A stretch of 64,000 bases of DNA from Streptomyces populi (GCF_002911015.1 NZ_KZ626867.1:29960-93959); one strand, 5' to 3'. Positions 27,082 through 35,641 are shown, numbered from the stretch's first letter. Notes: generated by a model from the sequence alone, not told the origin. Program-made: numbers and translations.

Positions 27082-27260
27082 GCCGCCAAGTGTCGCAGGT
27101 GCGGTGATGCGGACGCCTGTTGATTTCGCAGCGCGCCCGACGGTCACCCGGAAGCCGTCCGGGACCACCCCCCGCCCCCCTCCCCCGCGATCCCGGGCGG
27201 GGCTTCCGGGCTGTCCACAGGCGGGTGAGAGGGCTCGCCGGAGTCTGACACGATGGGCGC

Positions 27261-28187
27261 ATGCGCGCGCGATACAAAGTACCCCTGGGAATCACGGCGG
27301 TGGGTGCCGCCGGTCTGCTGTACTCGGCGGGGTTCGAGGCCCGTTCCTTCCGCCTGCGGCGGGTGACCGTGCCGGTCCTGCCGCCGGGGATGCGGCCGCT
27401 GCGCGTCCTGCAGGTCTCGGACATCCACATGGTGAGCGGACAGCGCAAGAAGCAGCGCTGGCTGCGCTCCCTGGCCGGCCTGCGGCCCGACTTCGTGATC
27501 AACACCGGGGACAACCTCTCGGACCCGGAGGGCGTGCCCGAGGTACTGGACGCGCTCGGCCCCCTGATGGAGTTCCCGGGCGCCTACGTCTTCGGTTCGA
27601 ACGACTACTACGGCCCCACGCTCCGCAACCCCGCCCGCTACTTGTTCGAGAAGGCGGCGGGCCGCCACGGGCTGAACGGCAACAAGCCGGTCGTGGGCGC
27701 CGTCCACAACCCGTGGGAGGACCTGCGCGACGGCTTCGACACCGCGGGCTGGCTGAACCTGACGAACACCCGGGGAACGCTGAAGATAGAGGGCACGGAG
27801 ATCGAGCTGACCGGCCTCGACGACCCGCACATCAAGCGTGACCGCTACGCACGCGTGGCCGGCGGACCGTCCGAGTCCGCCGCCTTCTCGATGGGTGTGG
27901 TGCACGCCCCGTACCTGCGCAGCCTGGACGCCTTCACCGCCGACGGCTACCCCCTGATCCTGGCGGGCCACACCCACGGCGGCCAGATCTGCCTCCCCTT
28001 CTACGGCGCCTTCGTCACGAACTGCGACCTGGACACGGACCGCGTCAAGGGCCTCTCCAGACATACGGCGGAGGGCCGGACCTCGTACATGCACGTCTCG
28101 GCGGGCTGCGGCGCGAGCCGCTACACGCCGGTCCGCTTCGCCTGCCCGCCGGAGGCGTCACTGCTGACGCTGGTGGAACGGCAGTAG
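27261..28187 (+). CDS. Membrane-anchored metallophosphoesterase (YkuE-like)
   Basis: The protein is 308 aa. One N-terminal hydrophobic segment, then the calcineurin-type metal motifs in order: SDIHM (Asp-x-His), NTGDN, GSND in place of GNHD, and GHTHGGQ, ending with ASRYTPVRFACPPE as in YkuE and LpxH-related phosphodiesterases. It probably cleaves a phosphodiester of a lipid or cell-wall precursor at the membrane. It is alone between a convergent-free gap and the Pr6Pr gene. Confidence 0.88.
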   Translation: MRARYKVPLGITAVGAAGLLYSAGFEARSFRLRRVTVPVLPPGMRPLRVLQVSDIHMVSGQRKKQRWLRSLAGLRPDFVINTGDNLSDPEGVPEVLDALGPLMEFPGAYVFGSNDYYGPTLRNPARYLFEKAAGRHGLNGNKPVVGAVHNPWEDLRDGFDTAGWLNLTNTRGTLKIEGTEIELTGLDDPHIKRDRYARVAGGPSESAAFSMGVVHAPYLRSLDAFTADGYPLILAGHTHGGQICLPFYGAFVTNCDLDTDRVKGLSRHTAEGRTSYMHVSAGCGASRYTPVRFACPPEASLLTLVERQ

Positions 28188-28548
28188 GGGTTCAGGGGCC
28201 CTGAGGGCGACACCCGGTCGGACAGCCGGAGGGCGGCGGCCGGGGCCCGCGCAACGGTCGGGGCCGTACGGCGACCGGGACCGTGCCATTGCCGGTGACG
28301 GTCATGTCCAGGGGCAGGCCCCGGCCGGGGGCAGATCATGACCGGGCGAGCCGAGAACGGGTGATCCCATCGGACCGGGCAGGCCCCTGACGGCGCGGGC
28401 CCGGCCGCCGCGAGCCGGAGACGCTGCGGAGTCCCGCCGACGCGAACCGTGACCGAACAGTGCCACCGGACGATGCCGCCGAACAGCCCTGTAACCCACC
28501 CGGCCGACCCATATCGCCCGAATGCCCCGATCCGCCTAGCGTGAGGGC
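28188..28548. other. Intergenic region with leaderless promoter of the Pr6Pr gene
   Basis: GC-rich 361-base gap without coding potential. TAGCGT at 28537-28542 stands 6 bases before the ATG at 28549, again the leaderless arrangement. Confidence 0.45.
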
Positions 28549-29349
28549 ATGATCACCCCCATGCCGAGGGACATACCCGATCTCCCCGCGATACCGGGCG
28601 TCATCCCGTCGACCCACTCCTTCGTCCCCGCGACGGCGGTGGTGGCTCCCTCCCGTCGCCCGGCCGCGGCGGTCTACCGCGTCCTGGTGGCCCTCGCGGC
28701 GGCGACGGGCGTGGCCATCGAAATGAAGCTGGGCGCCCCGACACGGGTACTGAGCTACTTCACGATCCAGACCAACCTGCTCGTCGCCGTGGTCTTCGCG
28801 GCGTCGGCCCGCCGGGCCTGGTCGGCGCGCAGACCCCTGCCCGGGGTGCTGACCGGCGGCACACTGATCTACGCCTCGATCACGGGCCTGGTTCATCACC
28901 TGATCCTGACGACCGAGTCGACCCCGTTCTCCATGGCCGGAGGCAACGACACGCTCTCCGGCTGGCACGCGGTCGCCGGTCAGCTCCTCCATACGGTCAC
29001 GCCGATCGCCGTGGTGCTCGACTGGCTGCTGCTGACCCGCCCGACCCCCCTGGCCCTGCGCAACGCGGCGACGTGGCTGATCTACCCCCTCGCCTACCTG
29101 GCCTTCTGCCTCGCCCGCGGCGCGATGCCGACACCTGGCACCCCGGCGCGCCACCTCTACCCCTTCGTCGACGTGGACCGGCACGGCTACGGAGGCGTCC
29201 TCGGCAACACCGCCGTCCTGGGCGTCGCCTTCTACGCCCTGGGCCTCCTCGTCGTCGTCCTCGACCACGTACGCCCCGACCCGGTCCGACGCCGCGTCCG
29301 AGGCCCAGAAAACCGGATTTCGTCTCAGGCCAACGGTGGGCTAAAGTAA
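28549..29349 (+). CDS. Pr6Pr-family six-helix membrane protein
   Basis: The protein is 266 aa. After a 45-residue N-terminus come six hydrophobic helices. LSYFTIQTNLLVAVVF, ITGLVHHLIL and a WHAVAGQLLHTVTPI segment with conserved His match the FAR-17a/AIG1-like Pr6Pr membrane proteins; in eukaryotic relatives the paired His/Thr act as ester hydrolases. Function in bacteria is unknown. The ORF ends 28 bases before tRNA-Pro, the last core gene before the island. Confidence 0.8.
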   Translation: MITPMPRDIPDLPAIPGVIPSTHSFVPATAVVAPSRRPAAAVYRVLVALAAATGVAIEMKLGAPTRVLSYFTIQTNLLVAVVFAASARRAWSARRPLPGVLTGGTLIYASITGLVHHLILTTESTPFSMAGGNDTLSGWHAVAGQLLHTVTPIAVVLDWLLLTRPTPLALRNAATWLIYPLAYLAFCLARGAMPTPGTPARHLYPFVDVDRHGYGGVLGNTAVLGVAFYALGLLVVVLDHVRPDPVRRRVRGPENRISSQANGGLK

Positions 29350-29377
29350 ACGACGTCGCCGCGAGAGCAGCGACGAT

Positions 29378-29451
29378 CGGGGTGTAGCGCAGCTTGGCAG
29401 CGCGCTTCGTTCGGGACGAAGAGGTCGTGGGTTCAAATCCCGCCACCCCGA
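29378..29451 (+). tRNA. tRNA-Pro (anticodon CGG)
   Basis: Seven-base acceptor arms CGGGGTG/CACCCCG, D-arm with AGCTTGGCAGC, anticodon arm CTTCG-TTCGGGA-CGAAG giving CGG, T-arm GTGGG-TTCAAAT-CCCGC and discriminator A. CCA is not encoded. The 3' part from the anticodon loop is duplicated at 38484, so the gene is an integration target; pSAM2 from S. ambofaciens is known to use a tRNA-Pro gene. Confidence 0.97.
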
Positions 29452-29466
29452 CAGCTGAGTAGCAGG

Positions 29467-29503
29467 CCAGAGGGCCCTTACCGGATCGGTAAGGGCCCTC
29501 TGG
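29467..29503 (+). terminator. Hairpin terminator of tRNA-Pro
   Basis: Arms 29467-29483 and 29487-29503 pair perfectly (17 bp) around GAT and are followed by CTTTG. Confidence 0.85.
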
Positions 29504-29512
29504 CTTTGCTGC

Positions 29513-29529
29513 GTGTCCAACTGCGTGAC
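29513..29529 (-). promoter_or_regulatory. Candidate integrase arm-type site of pSAM2 type
   Basis: On the minus strand the 17 bases read GTCACGCAGTTGGACAC. As remembered, the pSAM2 Int arm-type consensus is GTCACGCAG(A/T)TAGACAC, so only one base differs. It lies between the tRNA att core and the int stop, where an attP arm should be. Confidence 0.5.
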
Positions 29530-29558
29530 TATCGATTCCCGAGTTCCTACGGCCTTCG

Positions 29559-30524
29559 TCAGTCGGTGCCGAAGATGCCGTCCATGGCCACGGCACCGGT
29601 CTGGATCACGGGCCGGATCTGCTTCCGGTAGACCTCCTCCGTCACGGCCGTACCGGAGTGCCCGACGAGCCGGGAGATCTCCTCCAGCGGGACGCCGCGG
29701 TCGGAGAGCAGGGACACGAAGCTGTGCCGGAGCTCCCGGGGCGTCCACTCGTCGGCGTTGATCCCGTCGATGCCCTTGAGCGCCTGGCGGAAGGCGCGGC
29801 GGACGTCGGCGGCGTCGAGCGGCTTGCCGACGGCCGAGGAGAAGACGAGCCCGTGCTCCTCCCACTCCTCGTCGGCGGCGAGCCGGTCCCAGCCCTGATC
29901 TTCGAACTGCCGCCAGAGCGCTTCGACACAGCGCCCCGGCAGGGCGAGCGTGCGCCGGGACTTCCGGGTCTTGGTGTCCCCGCTCCGCCGGACCGAACGC
30001 CACACGGCGATGTGCGGAGGCTGCGCCGGTTCGAGGTCCGGCCGCCCCTTGAGGAAGACGTGGTCCCAGGTGAGGGCCCGCAGCTCCTCGGTCCGGGCCC
30101 CGGTCAGCAGGGCCACGACGATGTACGCGTACATCGAAGTCCCCTCGGCCCCCTTCAGAACCGCCTCGGCCTGAGCGAAGGTGAGCGTCTTGGACGGCCG
30201 CCCCGCCTGCCCCTGCGGCACCGAGCACAGCTCGACGACGTTCCGCTTCACCTTGTCCCGCGCCATGGCCCGCTTGACGGCGCGGTTCAGGCACGAGTGA
30301 AGCGACTGGAGCGTGCGGGTGCTGAGGGTCTTGGCCTTGGCGGAGAGCCAGCGGTCCACATCCTCCGCACTGAGGTCGCGGAGCTTACGGGCGCCGAGCG
30401 AGGGAATGACGTGCTTCTCGCTCAGGAGCGTCACCGTCTCGACCGTGCTGGGGTCGAGGCTCGCTGATCCCGCACCAGGCCACCGGCCGGACAGCGGACG
30501 CTGCCATGAGAGGGCGAGAACCAC
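29559..30524 (-). pseudogene. Tyrosine site-specific recombinase lacking its N-terminal arm domain
   Basis: The open frame is 321 aa from a GTG at 30524. Core-binding domain (LGARKLRDLSAEDVDRWL, about residues 43-100) and catalytic domain are present: Arg in LTGARTEELRAL, the box II WTPRELRHSF, GHSGTAVTEEVY with nucleophile Tyr. Relatives in pSAM2-like elements are near 390-460 aa; the N-terminal arm-binding region of roughly 100 residues and a plausible start are missing, and the first residues (MVLALSWQRPLSGRWP) do not look like an integrase. Thus it is probably inactive, though a shorter functional form cannot be excluded. It reads toward the tRNA. Confidence 0.75.
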
Positions 30525-30596
30525 GCCCGCTCCACGGTGTGTGGGTCGACGGCGGACGGGATGGGAGCTGGGGTGTGTGGTGGGTGAGGGGAGCGG

Positions 30597-30836
30597 CTAA
30601 CGGCCGGAGTGGTCGATCACGTTTCCGTTCGAGCAGTTGTTTACGTGGTCGCTGACGTAATTGCCCAGGACGGGCACCACGGCTACTTCCTGGAGGCAGA
30701 CGGCTGCTGCTGTGAAGTTCCAGAGGTTCGCAGCGTTGACGCCTCCCCCGAAGTTACTGTCGTTGTCGGCGTGGGCAGGGGCGGCCATGGCCGTGGTGGC
30801 CATAGCGAGCGTGGCAGCAATGATGATCTTTCGCAT
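30597..30836 (-). CDS. Small secreted protein with two cysteines
   Basis: The protein is 79 aa from ATG 30836. A clear signal peptide (MRKIIIAATLAMATTAMAAPAHA) is expected to be cut after AHA, leaving about 56 residues with Cys in AAAVCLQEV and NNCSNG, likely a disulfide. The mature part is rich in Val, Asn and Gly (VPVLGNYVSDHVNNCSNGNV), somewhat reminiscent of chaplins but not matching the chaplin repeat. I recall similar short secreted proteins in many Streptomyces; role unknown, possibly surface coat. Confidence 0.65.
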   Translation of the reverse strand: MRKIIIAATLAMATTAMAAPAHADNDSNFGGGVNAANLWNFTAAAVCLQEVAVVPVLGNYVSDHVNNCSNGNVIDHSGR

Positions 30837-31168
30837 GTCCGCTGCAACGATCACGACCGCTAGAAGGTACGACTCGTTATAGGCGCGTCCCCCACGCGCC
30901 CGAAGCAAAGAGGACCAATGGGGGAACAGCGGGAATCTACGGGTTGAGCAGAGATCGCCGGTCAACGTGCCTCTCCCGTGCCCGTTCGGTCGGGAAGCAG
31001 CAGGGAGCCGCGGTCGCTGGCGGACGACGCTCATGAGAGCGGCCCCTGACCGATTTACCTGGTCAAGAGCCGTTCCAACTCACGGGAAGATTACGGAGCC
31101 ATGATCACTCGCCCCATGGCAACTCCCGCCCAAAGCCACTCCACCGACCTCGCGGTTTCCCGTTAGGG
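30837..31168. other. Non-coding stretch inside the island
   Basis: The 330 bases are less GC-rich than the core and hold no frame with streptomycete bias. The start of the next feature, a tRNA remnant, follows directly. Possible promoter for the small secreted protein near 30870-30890 on the minus strand. Confidence 0.4.
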
Positions 31169-31222
31169 TGGCGGCGCCAGGATTTGAACCCGGGAAGGCG
31201 AAACCGGCAGGCTTACAGACTG
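31169..31222 (-). repeat. 3'-half remnant of a tRNA-Tyr (old attachment site)
   Basis: Read on the minus strand, the 54 bases run from an anticodon-stem CAGTCTGTAAG through a variable arm CCGGTTTCGCC to a T-arm CCGGG-TTCAAAT-CCTGG and CGCCGCCA. They agree closely with the 3' part of streptomycete tRNA-Tyr(GTA) as remembered. No 5' half is present: nothing complementary to the acceptor strand occurs upstream. This is what remains at the far side of an element that integrated into tRNA-Tyr, as SLP1 does. Confidence 0.65.
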
Positions 31223-31312
31223 TCCGTCGGCAGCAGTCAGCAACTCAGGGCGTTCTTGTGGAGTGCGACTGTCCTCGGGGAGGCATGGTCAGGGGGACCA
31301 TAGGGCACATGC

Positions 31313-31344
31313 GCTCGGGCCGATCGCGAACGGTCGGCCCGAGC
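31313..31344 (-). terminator. Hairpin after the BP74-like gene
   Basis: Arms 31313-31323 and 31334-31344 pair perfectly (11 bp) around a 10-base loop, about 60 bases downstream of the minus-strand stop at 31403. Confidence 0.6.
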
Positions 31345-31402
31345 AGCCCTGCGTGAGTCGGGGCGTCGTGAGGGTACGGCGCCGGCCGGCCTTGTCGGTC
31401 AG

Positions 31403-31867
31403 CTACGGGGCGGGGATTTCCCTGATGAGGCGCGAGGTCCAGTCGCACCAGGCCAGGCCGGGCAGGAAGGCGCCGCCGGCTTCGTCGAGATAGTCCTCGA
31501 CGTACGGGATGGTCGCGTCACAGACTTCGAAGGCCTGGTCGAAGAATTCCGTGTTGTCGGGGCTGTTGTGGTAGCTCCAGCGCGGGTTGTAGGGAGCCTG
31601 CCGCTTGACGATCCGCGTGAACACGTGGGGACGGTCGGTGGTCTGCCCGCTGACGAGTTCCCGGGCGTGCTCGATGTCCCCGGGCTTGGTCAGCTTGATG
31701 ACGAATTCCTCCCGCGTGATGTCGGTCATCACAAAGTACGCGGAGCCCTCGGCGGCGGCGTGGCCGGGCTGCTTGCTGAGGGTGTTGGCCTGGGTGGGCT
31801 GTGCCGTGACGAAGGCCAGCACGCCGACGGCGGCCAGGCCGGCCGCCTTGGTGAGCATGCGTCGCAT
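31403..31867 (-). CDS. Secreted protein with BP74-like N-terminal domain
   Basis: The protein is 154 aa from the ATG at 31867, with AAGGAGAG upstream. A signal peptide (MRRMLTKAAGLAAVGVLAF, cut near TQA) precedes AYFVMTDITREEFVIKLTKP...IEHARELVSGQ...PHVFTRIVKR and a pair of Cys in EVCDATIPYVEDY and LAWCDWTSRL. This matches the BP74 (calmodulin-binding-protein-like) domain described in eukaryotes and some bacteria, ligand unknown. Secreted and probably disulfide-bonded. Cargo of the tRNA-Pro island; its closest bacterial copies should be patchily distributed. Confidence 0.6.
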   Translation of the reverse strand: MRRMLTKAAGLAAVGVLAFVTAQPTQANTLSKQPGHAAAEGSAYFVMTDITREEFVIKLTKPGDIEHARELVSGQTTDRPHVFTRIVKRQAPYNPRWSYHNSPDNTEFFDQAFEVCDATIPYVEDYLDEAGGAFLPGLAWCDWTSRLIREIPAP

Positions 31868-32281
31868 GGGGGTTCTCTCCTTGGTTACGGGCGTCGTGCA
31901 CGTCACGACTAGTGACCAAGCGGATTGAATCAGTAACATTGAGTAATCATGCCGAGGGCGCGCTCGGTGTCGCCGCATATGCCGATGGCCTCATGCTGCC
32001 GCTGCTTCTTTGCGGCATCGCCACCGTCCTCGGCTACGCCCTGACTGTGCGGCACTGGCACACGGTCAGGGAGTTGCCGGGACAGCCGCCACCCGCATGC
32101 GGCGCCTCCAAGCTGGCGCTGTACAGCAGCGGAGTACAGCAACTGATATGACCGCAGCCGACCGCCACCAGCGCTTGGCGACCGGTTCACCAGTCCGGCT
32201 GACCTCATCAACCTTCGTGCCCATAGTTCGCATCGAGGGGGTCCCGTGGGCGATCGGGGCTCGGCGTGGCAGGGTGCGCGC
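31868..32281. other. Gap between divergent cargo genes
   Basis: The 414-base gap contains AT-rich sequence near 31915-31955 that should carry the promoter of the BP74-like gene, and one copy of the 23-bp motif at 32121. A short frame at 31912-32151 exists but lacks codon bias. Confidence 0.4.
32121..32143 (+). repeat. 23-bp GTACRGCA direct-repeat motif, copy 1
   Basis: GTACAGCA, five bases GCGGA, then GTACAGCAAC: two octamers 13 bases apart. Closely followed by ATGACCGCAGCCGACCGC-like sequence that is also found after copy 2. Confidence 0.7.
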
Positions 32282-32902
32282 ATGTCTGTCGACGTCGCCT
32301 ATCCCATCTTCCGCACCAACGATCCCGCGTCAGCGCTCCGAGTGGCACGCCAACTACTCACGGTGGGTATTCAGCAGTACTCGCGGGTACATGTGGACGC
32401 CGAACTCCGCACCGTCGAGGACGTACTCCACGCCAGGAAGGCGCTGCCCGACGCCTGGTTCAGGAGGGAAGACCTTGAGGACTGGGTCCGCGATTCAGAC
32501 GACACAACGGGGCTGCACCACACAATCCAGGCGCCCCAGCTCTCCACCGATCCCGCTCTCTGGTCGGCGCATCTTCCTCTCTGGGCATCGGTGAAGGATC
32601 AGCCGGTGGGAAGTATTGAGGACAGGTTCACGGCCGTGGCAGCCGGGCACGTGGCGGAGATCCTCTGGGACTTTCTGGAATGGCCGGAGGTTCCGGAAGC
32701 CGGCCTGTACGCGGACTTCAAACATGCCGAGGTATCCGTGCTGTTCAACGCCGCCACACGTGAACTGGACGAGCGCATCGATGGGCACACTGTCCTCGTG
32801 CACGTCCGCCGCAGAAACGGCGACGGATACGAGGAACGCCACGCGTCCTGGCTCGCCGAGCAGATTGGTCAGACCGTCATCGGTCCGCCACTCCATTGCT
32901 GA
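32282..32902 (+). CDS. Hypothetical cytoplasmic protein, 206 aa
   Basis: The start is ATG 32282 (MSVDVAYPIFRTND); an in-frame GTG at 32246 is less likely. No signal peptide or membrane helix. The composition is acidic with many Trp (WVRDSDD, LWSAHLPLWASV, WDFLEWPEVPE) and there is no family I recognise. Orphan, Trp-rich, acidic single proteins inside islands are often immunity or anti-defence factors, but no toxin gene adjoins. The GC content is lower than in core genes. Confidence 0.6.
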   Translation: MSVDVAYPIFRTNDPASALRVARQLLTVGIQQYSRVHVDAELRTVEDVLHARKALPDAWFRREDLEDWVRDSDDTTGLHHTIQAPQLSTDPALWSAHLPLWASVKDQPVGSIEDRFTAVAAGHVAEILWDFLEWPEVPEAGLYADFKHAEVSVLFNAATRELDERIDGHTVLVHVRRRNGDGYEERHASWLAEQIGQTVIGPPLHC

Positions 32903-33134
32903 GCTACATGCCCAGACACGGTATGCAGCAGAGCTCCAGAAGCGTCCGAGGTGGCCCAACTCGACTGGCTCTGACATCACCAGTTGACATCAACGTCGTC
33001 AGACGACCACAGATCCGCGCGTCCAAAGCTGGATGCTGTTTCACTCGGCCAGCACGGGCCCAAGCAGCCCACGTGCTCCATGAATCGAACTCCTAAAGCG
33101 GTGCTCCATATCTGGCGGGTGAGATCATCCGTGT

Positions 33135-33422
33135 ATGGCAGACGCGCGGCTACCCCCGGGATGGTCCCTTCAACAGATCCGCGACGTATCCGGGGACAAA
33201 GAGGCTGTCGCCCTGGGGCCAAACCGGGCGGTGAAATGGGTAGGGCGCCCCGGAGCCCCCGACGAGGCGCTGCACCCGGAGATCGTTCTCGGATTCCACG
33301 ACCTGTGCCTTGTGAAGCCTGTCCATGACGACGACTGGTACATGGGCAGCCTGTACGACGACGGCAGTGTCATCTGTTGGGCAGCCTGCAACAATCTGTA
33401 CGAGGCATTGCGCGGTCTGTAG
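33135..33422 (+). CDS. Hypothetical small protein, 95 aa
   Basis: Starts ATG 33135. Contains LPPGWSLQQIRDVSGDKEAVALGPNRAVKWV and a C-terminal DDDWYMGSLYDDGSVICWAACNNLYEALRGL; no family recognised. The C-terminus, with repeated Asp/Trp/Tyr, has the look of a small beta-barrel. It lies 230 bases after the previous orphan gene, the same strand. Confidence 0.5.
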   Translation: MADARLPPGWSLQQIRDVSGDKEAVALGPNRAVKWVGRPGAPDEALHPEIVLGFHDLCLVKPVHDDDWYMGSLYDDGSVICWAACNNLYEALRGL

Positions 33423-33469
33423 AGGCATGCGGGCCTGTCCCTGTACTCACGAGACTTCCTGAGGCGGCG

Positions 33470-33492
33470 GTACAGCAGCGAAGTACAGCAAC
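33470..33492 (+). repeat. 23-bp GTACRGCA direct-repeat motif, copy 2
   Basis: Differs from copy 1 at one base (GCGAA spacer). GTATGACCGCCGCTGACCGC follows about 52 bases later, resembling the sequence beside copy 1. Confidence 0.7.
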
Positions 33493-33686
33493 CACAGAAA
33501 CCGTCCCATCCTGTAGCACCTCCCTGTGCCCGAAGTGCGGCCTGTATGACCGCCGCTGACCGCTCTCTCTAGAGCTACGGATCAGAAGGGTGCAGCGCTC
33601 TGAGCCCGCTCTAGGCCGCGTGAGGCTCCGCCTCCCTCAGCGCCGCCACCGTCATGTGGGCTCGCCATCGGCACCAGACACGACAC

Positions 33687-33720
33687 CGAAGGGCCCCGCC
33701 GTTAACGGCGGGGCCCTTCG
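33687..33720. terminator. Perfect palindrome, probable bidirectional terminator
   Basis: Two 17-base arms, CGAAGGGCCCCGCCGTT and its complement, meet without spacer; the hairpin would close with a small loop. It lies between the convergent 95-aa gene and the HAAS protein. Confidence 0.65.
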
Positions 33721-33748
33721 ACTATCCGTTTTCCCGTGACGTGGTGGG

Positions 33749-34474
33749 TCAGGGGTTCAGGGTGCCTTCCTTCACCGAGGACAGACCGTCAGTGACGGCG
33801 AAGGCGGAGATCCACATGAAGACTTCGATGGTGAGGAAGAGAGCCAGCAAACTCCACAGCAGAATGCGTGCCCAGCGGGGGAGGCGGAAGGCAATGCGGC
33901 CGGGGCCGTCGGGGGTGACCCGGTGGCGCCACAGCCACACGAGGATGCCGGCCCGGAGGACCACCGAGATGCAGGACTCGGCGACGTGGACTGGATGTCC
34001 AAGGCCGAAGGCCTGGTCGATGACGCGCAGAAGCAGGTTCGGCAGGATGAACCAAGCGACGAAGATCGACTTGCGTGCGGTGGACCACCAGGCCGACATG
34101 GCCAAGGCGACGAGCCCGGCAACCGTGACGACGAGGATCGGGAAGTTCAGTACGTCGGAGTGCGGCGCCGCGGTCAACAAGCCCATCGCTGAGCCGACCG
34201 CAAGCAGCGCCAGAACGGTGCGCGGATTGCCGCGCCGCTGGTCGGGGTCGTCGTATTCGGCGTCTTCGCGCACCGCGGTGGCCGCGATGTCCTGGGGGTC
34301 GCCGAGTTCGGCGAGGATCTGGTCGAGTTCACCGGGGCGTTCGGCCAGGGCGACGTCGACGTGCTCCGAGAGATCGGCCAGCAGCTCTTTGCGTCGGCCG
34401 GCGGGCAGCGCGGAGGCGGCGCGGTCGACGGCAGCCAGGTAGCGGCGTATCTCGGGGTGGGTGGTGGTCTTCAC
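33749..34474 (-). CDS. HAAS-domain membrane protein (PadR partner)
   Basis: The protein is 241 aa from the GTG at 34474. The N-terminal 80 residues (EIRRYLAAVDRAASALPAGRRKELLADLSEHV...LGDPQDIAATAV) are the HAAS/DUF1700-type signalling module; four hydrophobic helices follow (LALLAVGSAMGLLTA, ILVVTVAGLVALAMSAWW, SIFVAWFILPNLLL, ILLWSLLALFLTIEVFM). The start overlaps the stop of the padR gene (GTGA). Such pairs are a common stress-responsive unit in which PadR represses the pair. Confidence 0.85.
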   Translation of the reverse strand: MKTTTHPEIRRYLAAVDRAASALPAGRRKELLADLSEHVDVALAERPGELDQILAELGDPQDIAATAVREDAEYDDPDQRRGNPRTVLALLAVGSAMGLLTAAPHSDVLNFPILVVTVAGLVALAMSAWWSTARKSIFVAWFILPNLLLRVIDQAFGLGHPVHVAESCISVVLRAGILVWLWRHRVTPDGPGRIAFRLPRWARILLWSLLALFLTIEVFMWISAFAVTDGLSSVKEGTLNP

Positions 34475-34827
34475 GGTGCTCTCCGGTCGGCGTGCTGGTC
34501 GGGGGTGATGAGGCGGTCGACCGCCTGGGTGAACTCCGCCCACACGACGGCGAAGTCAGCGAGCGCCGTGCGGCCCTTGTCCGTCAGGGCGTAGTAGCGC
34601 CGCGGCGGTCCGCTGGGCGACTCGCTCCAGTCGGTCGTCACCAGTTCCTCGCGTCGCAACCGGGTCAGCAGCGGATACACCGTGCCCTGGCTTGTCGCCA
34701 GCGCCCCGGTGTTTGCCAGCTCTCCCAGAAGCTCCGTGCCGTAGCGCGGGCCGTCGCGCAAGAGCGACAGCACGCAGTACTCGAGGACCCCCTTGCGGAG
34801 CTGGCTCAATGTTTTGCCAGGTTCCAT
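34471..34827 (-). CDS. PadR-family transcriptional repressor
   Basis: The protein is 118 aa from ATG 34827; a Met at 34836 is also possible. LRKGVLEYCVLSLLRDGPRYGTELLGELANTG...GTVYPLLTRLRREELV is the PadR winged helix, followed by a short YYALTDKGR wing and one dimerisation helix. Leaderless promoter (TAGTAT, 7 bases before the ATG) overlapped by an AATGCAT/ATGCATT inverted repeat suggests autorepression. Cotranslated with the HAAS protein. Confidence 0.88.
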   Translation of the reverse strand: MEPGKTLSQLRKGVLEYCVLSLLRDGPRYGTELLGELANTGALATSQGTVYPLLTRLRREELVTTDWSESPSGPPRRYYALTDKGRTALADFAVVWAEFTQAVDRLITPDQHADRRAP

Positions 34828-34829
34828 GC

Positions 34830-34859
34830 AATGCATACTAGGTGGCAGTGCCATGCATT
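34830..34859 (-). promoter_or_regulatory. padR promoter and candidate operator
   Basis: AATGCAT (34830-34836) and ATGCATT (34853-34859) form an inverted repeat 16 bases apart; the minus-strand -10 TAGTAT (34835-34840) lies inside it and 7 bases from the start codon. PadR proteins usually bind ATGT...ACAT-type palindromes. Confidence 0.5.
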
Positions 34860-35015
34860 ACAAGGCGCCCCTGACCAGCAGATTCCCTGCACTCATGCAT
34901 GCGGATCGGCGCTTCGGCCTCAGCGGCATCCGACTTCTCCAGGCCACCAGTCACCCGCACGACACCTGCGGCCACCAGCCCACCCGGGGCCCCTTCATCC
35001 ACTAAATTCGAATGC

Positions 35016-35417
35016 ATGAGCGATATCGAATGCCGGGAGCACCGTGCGCCTGTACCGGCCGATGCGGTGGAGGCGCGGCCGTGGCGGGAGGGTGACGGCC
35101 CGAGGCCAGTGACGTGGTCGTGGAGGCCGACGGATCCACCCGCCCTATGGGTGCGGGTGCGAGGGGCTTGCGCGTGGGCGCGGGTGTCAGCTCGGCTGGA
35201 CTGGCCGAACGGGCGACGGTCGTATCAGGTGCTCATCGATGCGGCCGGCTCGACGGCGCTGTCGCACCGTACGTACGACTGGCCTCAGAGCGGCCTGCGA
35301 GTGGCCCAGCGGAGTGCGGCCGAGCCGTCGAGAGAGGCGGGGCTGGGCGGGGGGCTGCCGACGCCTCCGAAGCGACACGTCAGGTCGGCGTGCAAGCCGG
35401 CAGGAGCTCCGCGGTAA
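35016..35417 (+). CDS. Hypothetical protein of the type carried by actinomycete integrative elements
   Basis: The protein is 133 aa from ATG 35016. The N-terminal 100 residues (CREHRAPVPADAVEARPW, VTWSWRPTDPPALWVRV, RRSYQVLIDAAGSTALSHRTYDWPQ) form a Trp-rich beta-like domain; the last 30 residues are Pro/Arg-rich and may be a frameshifted end. I recall similar proteins in AICE cargo, with no known function. Confidence 0.5.
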   Translation: MSDIECREHRAPVPADAVEARPWREGDGPRPVTWSWRPTDPPALWVRVRGACAWARVSARLDWPNGRRSYQVLIDAAGSTALSHRTYDWPQSGLRVAQRSAAEPSREAGLGGGLPTPPKRHVRSACKPAGAPR

Positions 35418-35641
35418 AGCGAAGGTGTCAGCAAGCCCGTCCCCGCCGCCCGTCTCAGTTTCCGTCTCGTTCAGCCCCGTTCACGACCGTTCGGCCAAGA
35501 CTCGAAGCCGTTCCCGTGCCAGCGGTCAGCCGTCCATGAACGCAGCTGAATGGCACCGAACGGCGCCCACCACCCCATGAGCGCACTGGTGACCGCGGGT
35601 GCGGGGATGTAGCCCTACTGCGGGCACCTCCACGCACCCCT

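Larger units (their letters stand above)
33423..33748. other. Gap with 23-bp motif copy and palindrome
   Basis: No gene. Holds the motif at 33470-33492 and a perfect hairpin at 33687-33720. Confidence 0.5.

Noticed and set aside
31169..31222. Functional tRNA-Tyr gene
   Set aside because: No 5' half: neither a D-arm nor an acceptor 5' strand complementary to the CGCCGCC end is present.
31912..32151. 79-codon plus-strand ORF with a hydrophobic stretch
   Set aside because: Codon use unlike the genome, overlaps the promoter of the BP74-like gene, and ends inside the 23-bp repeat.
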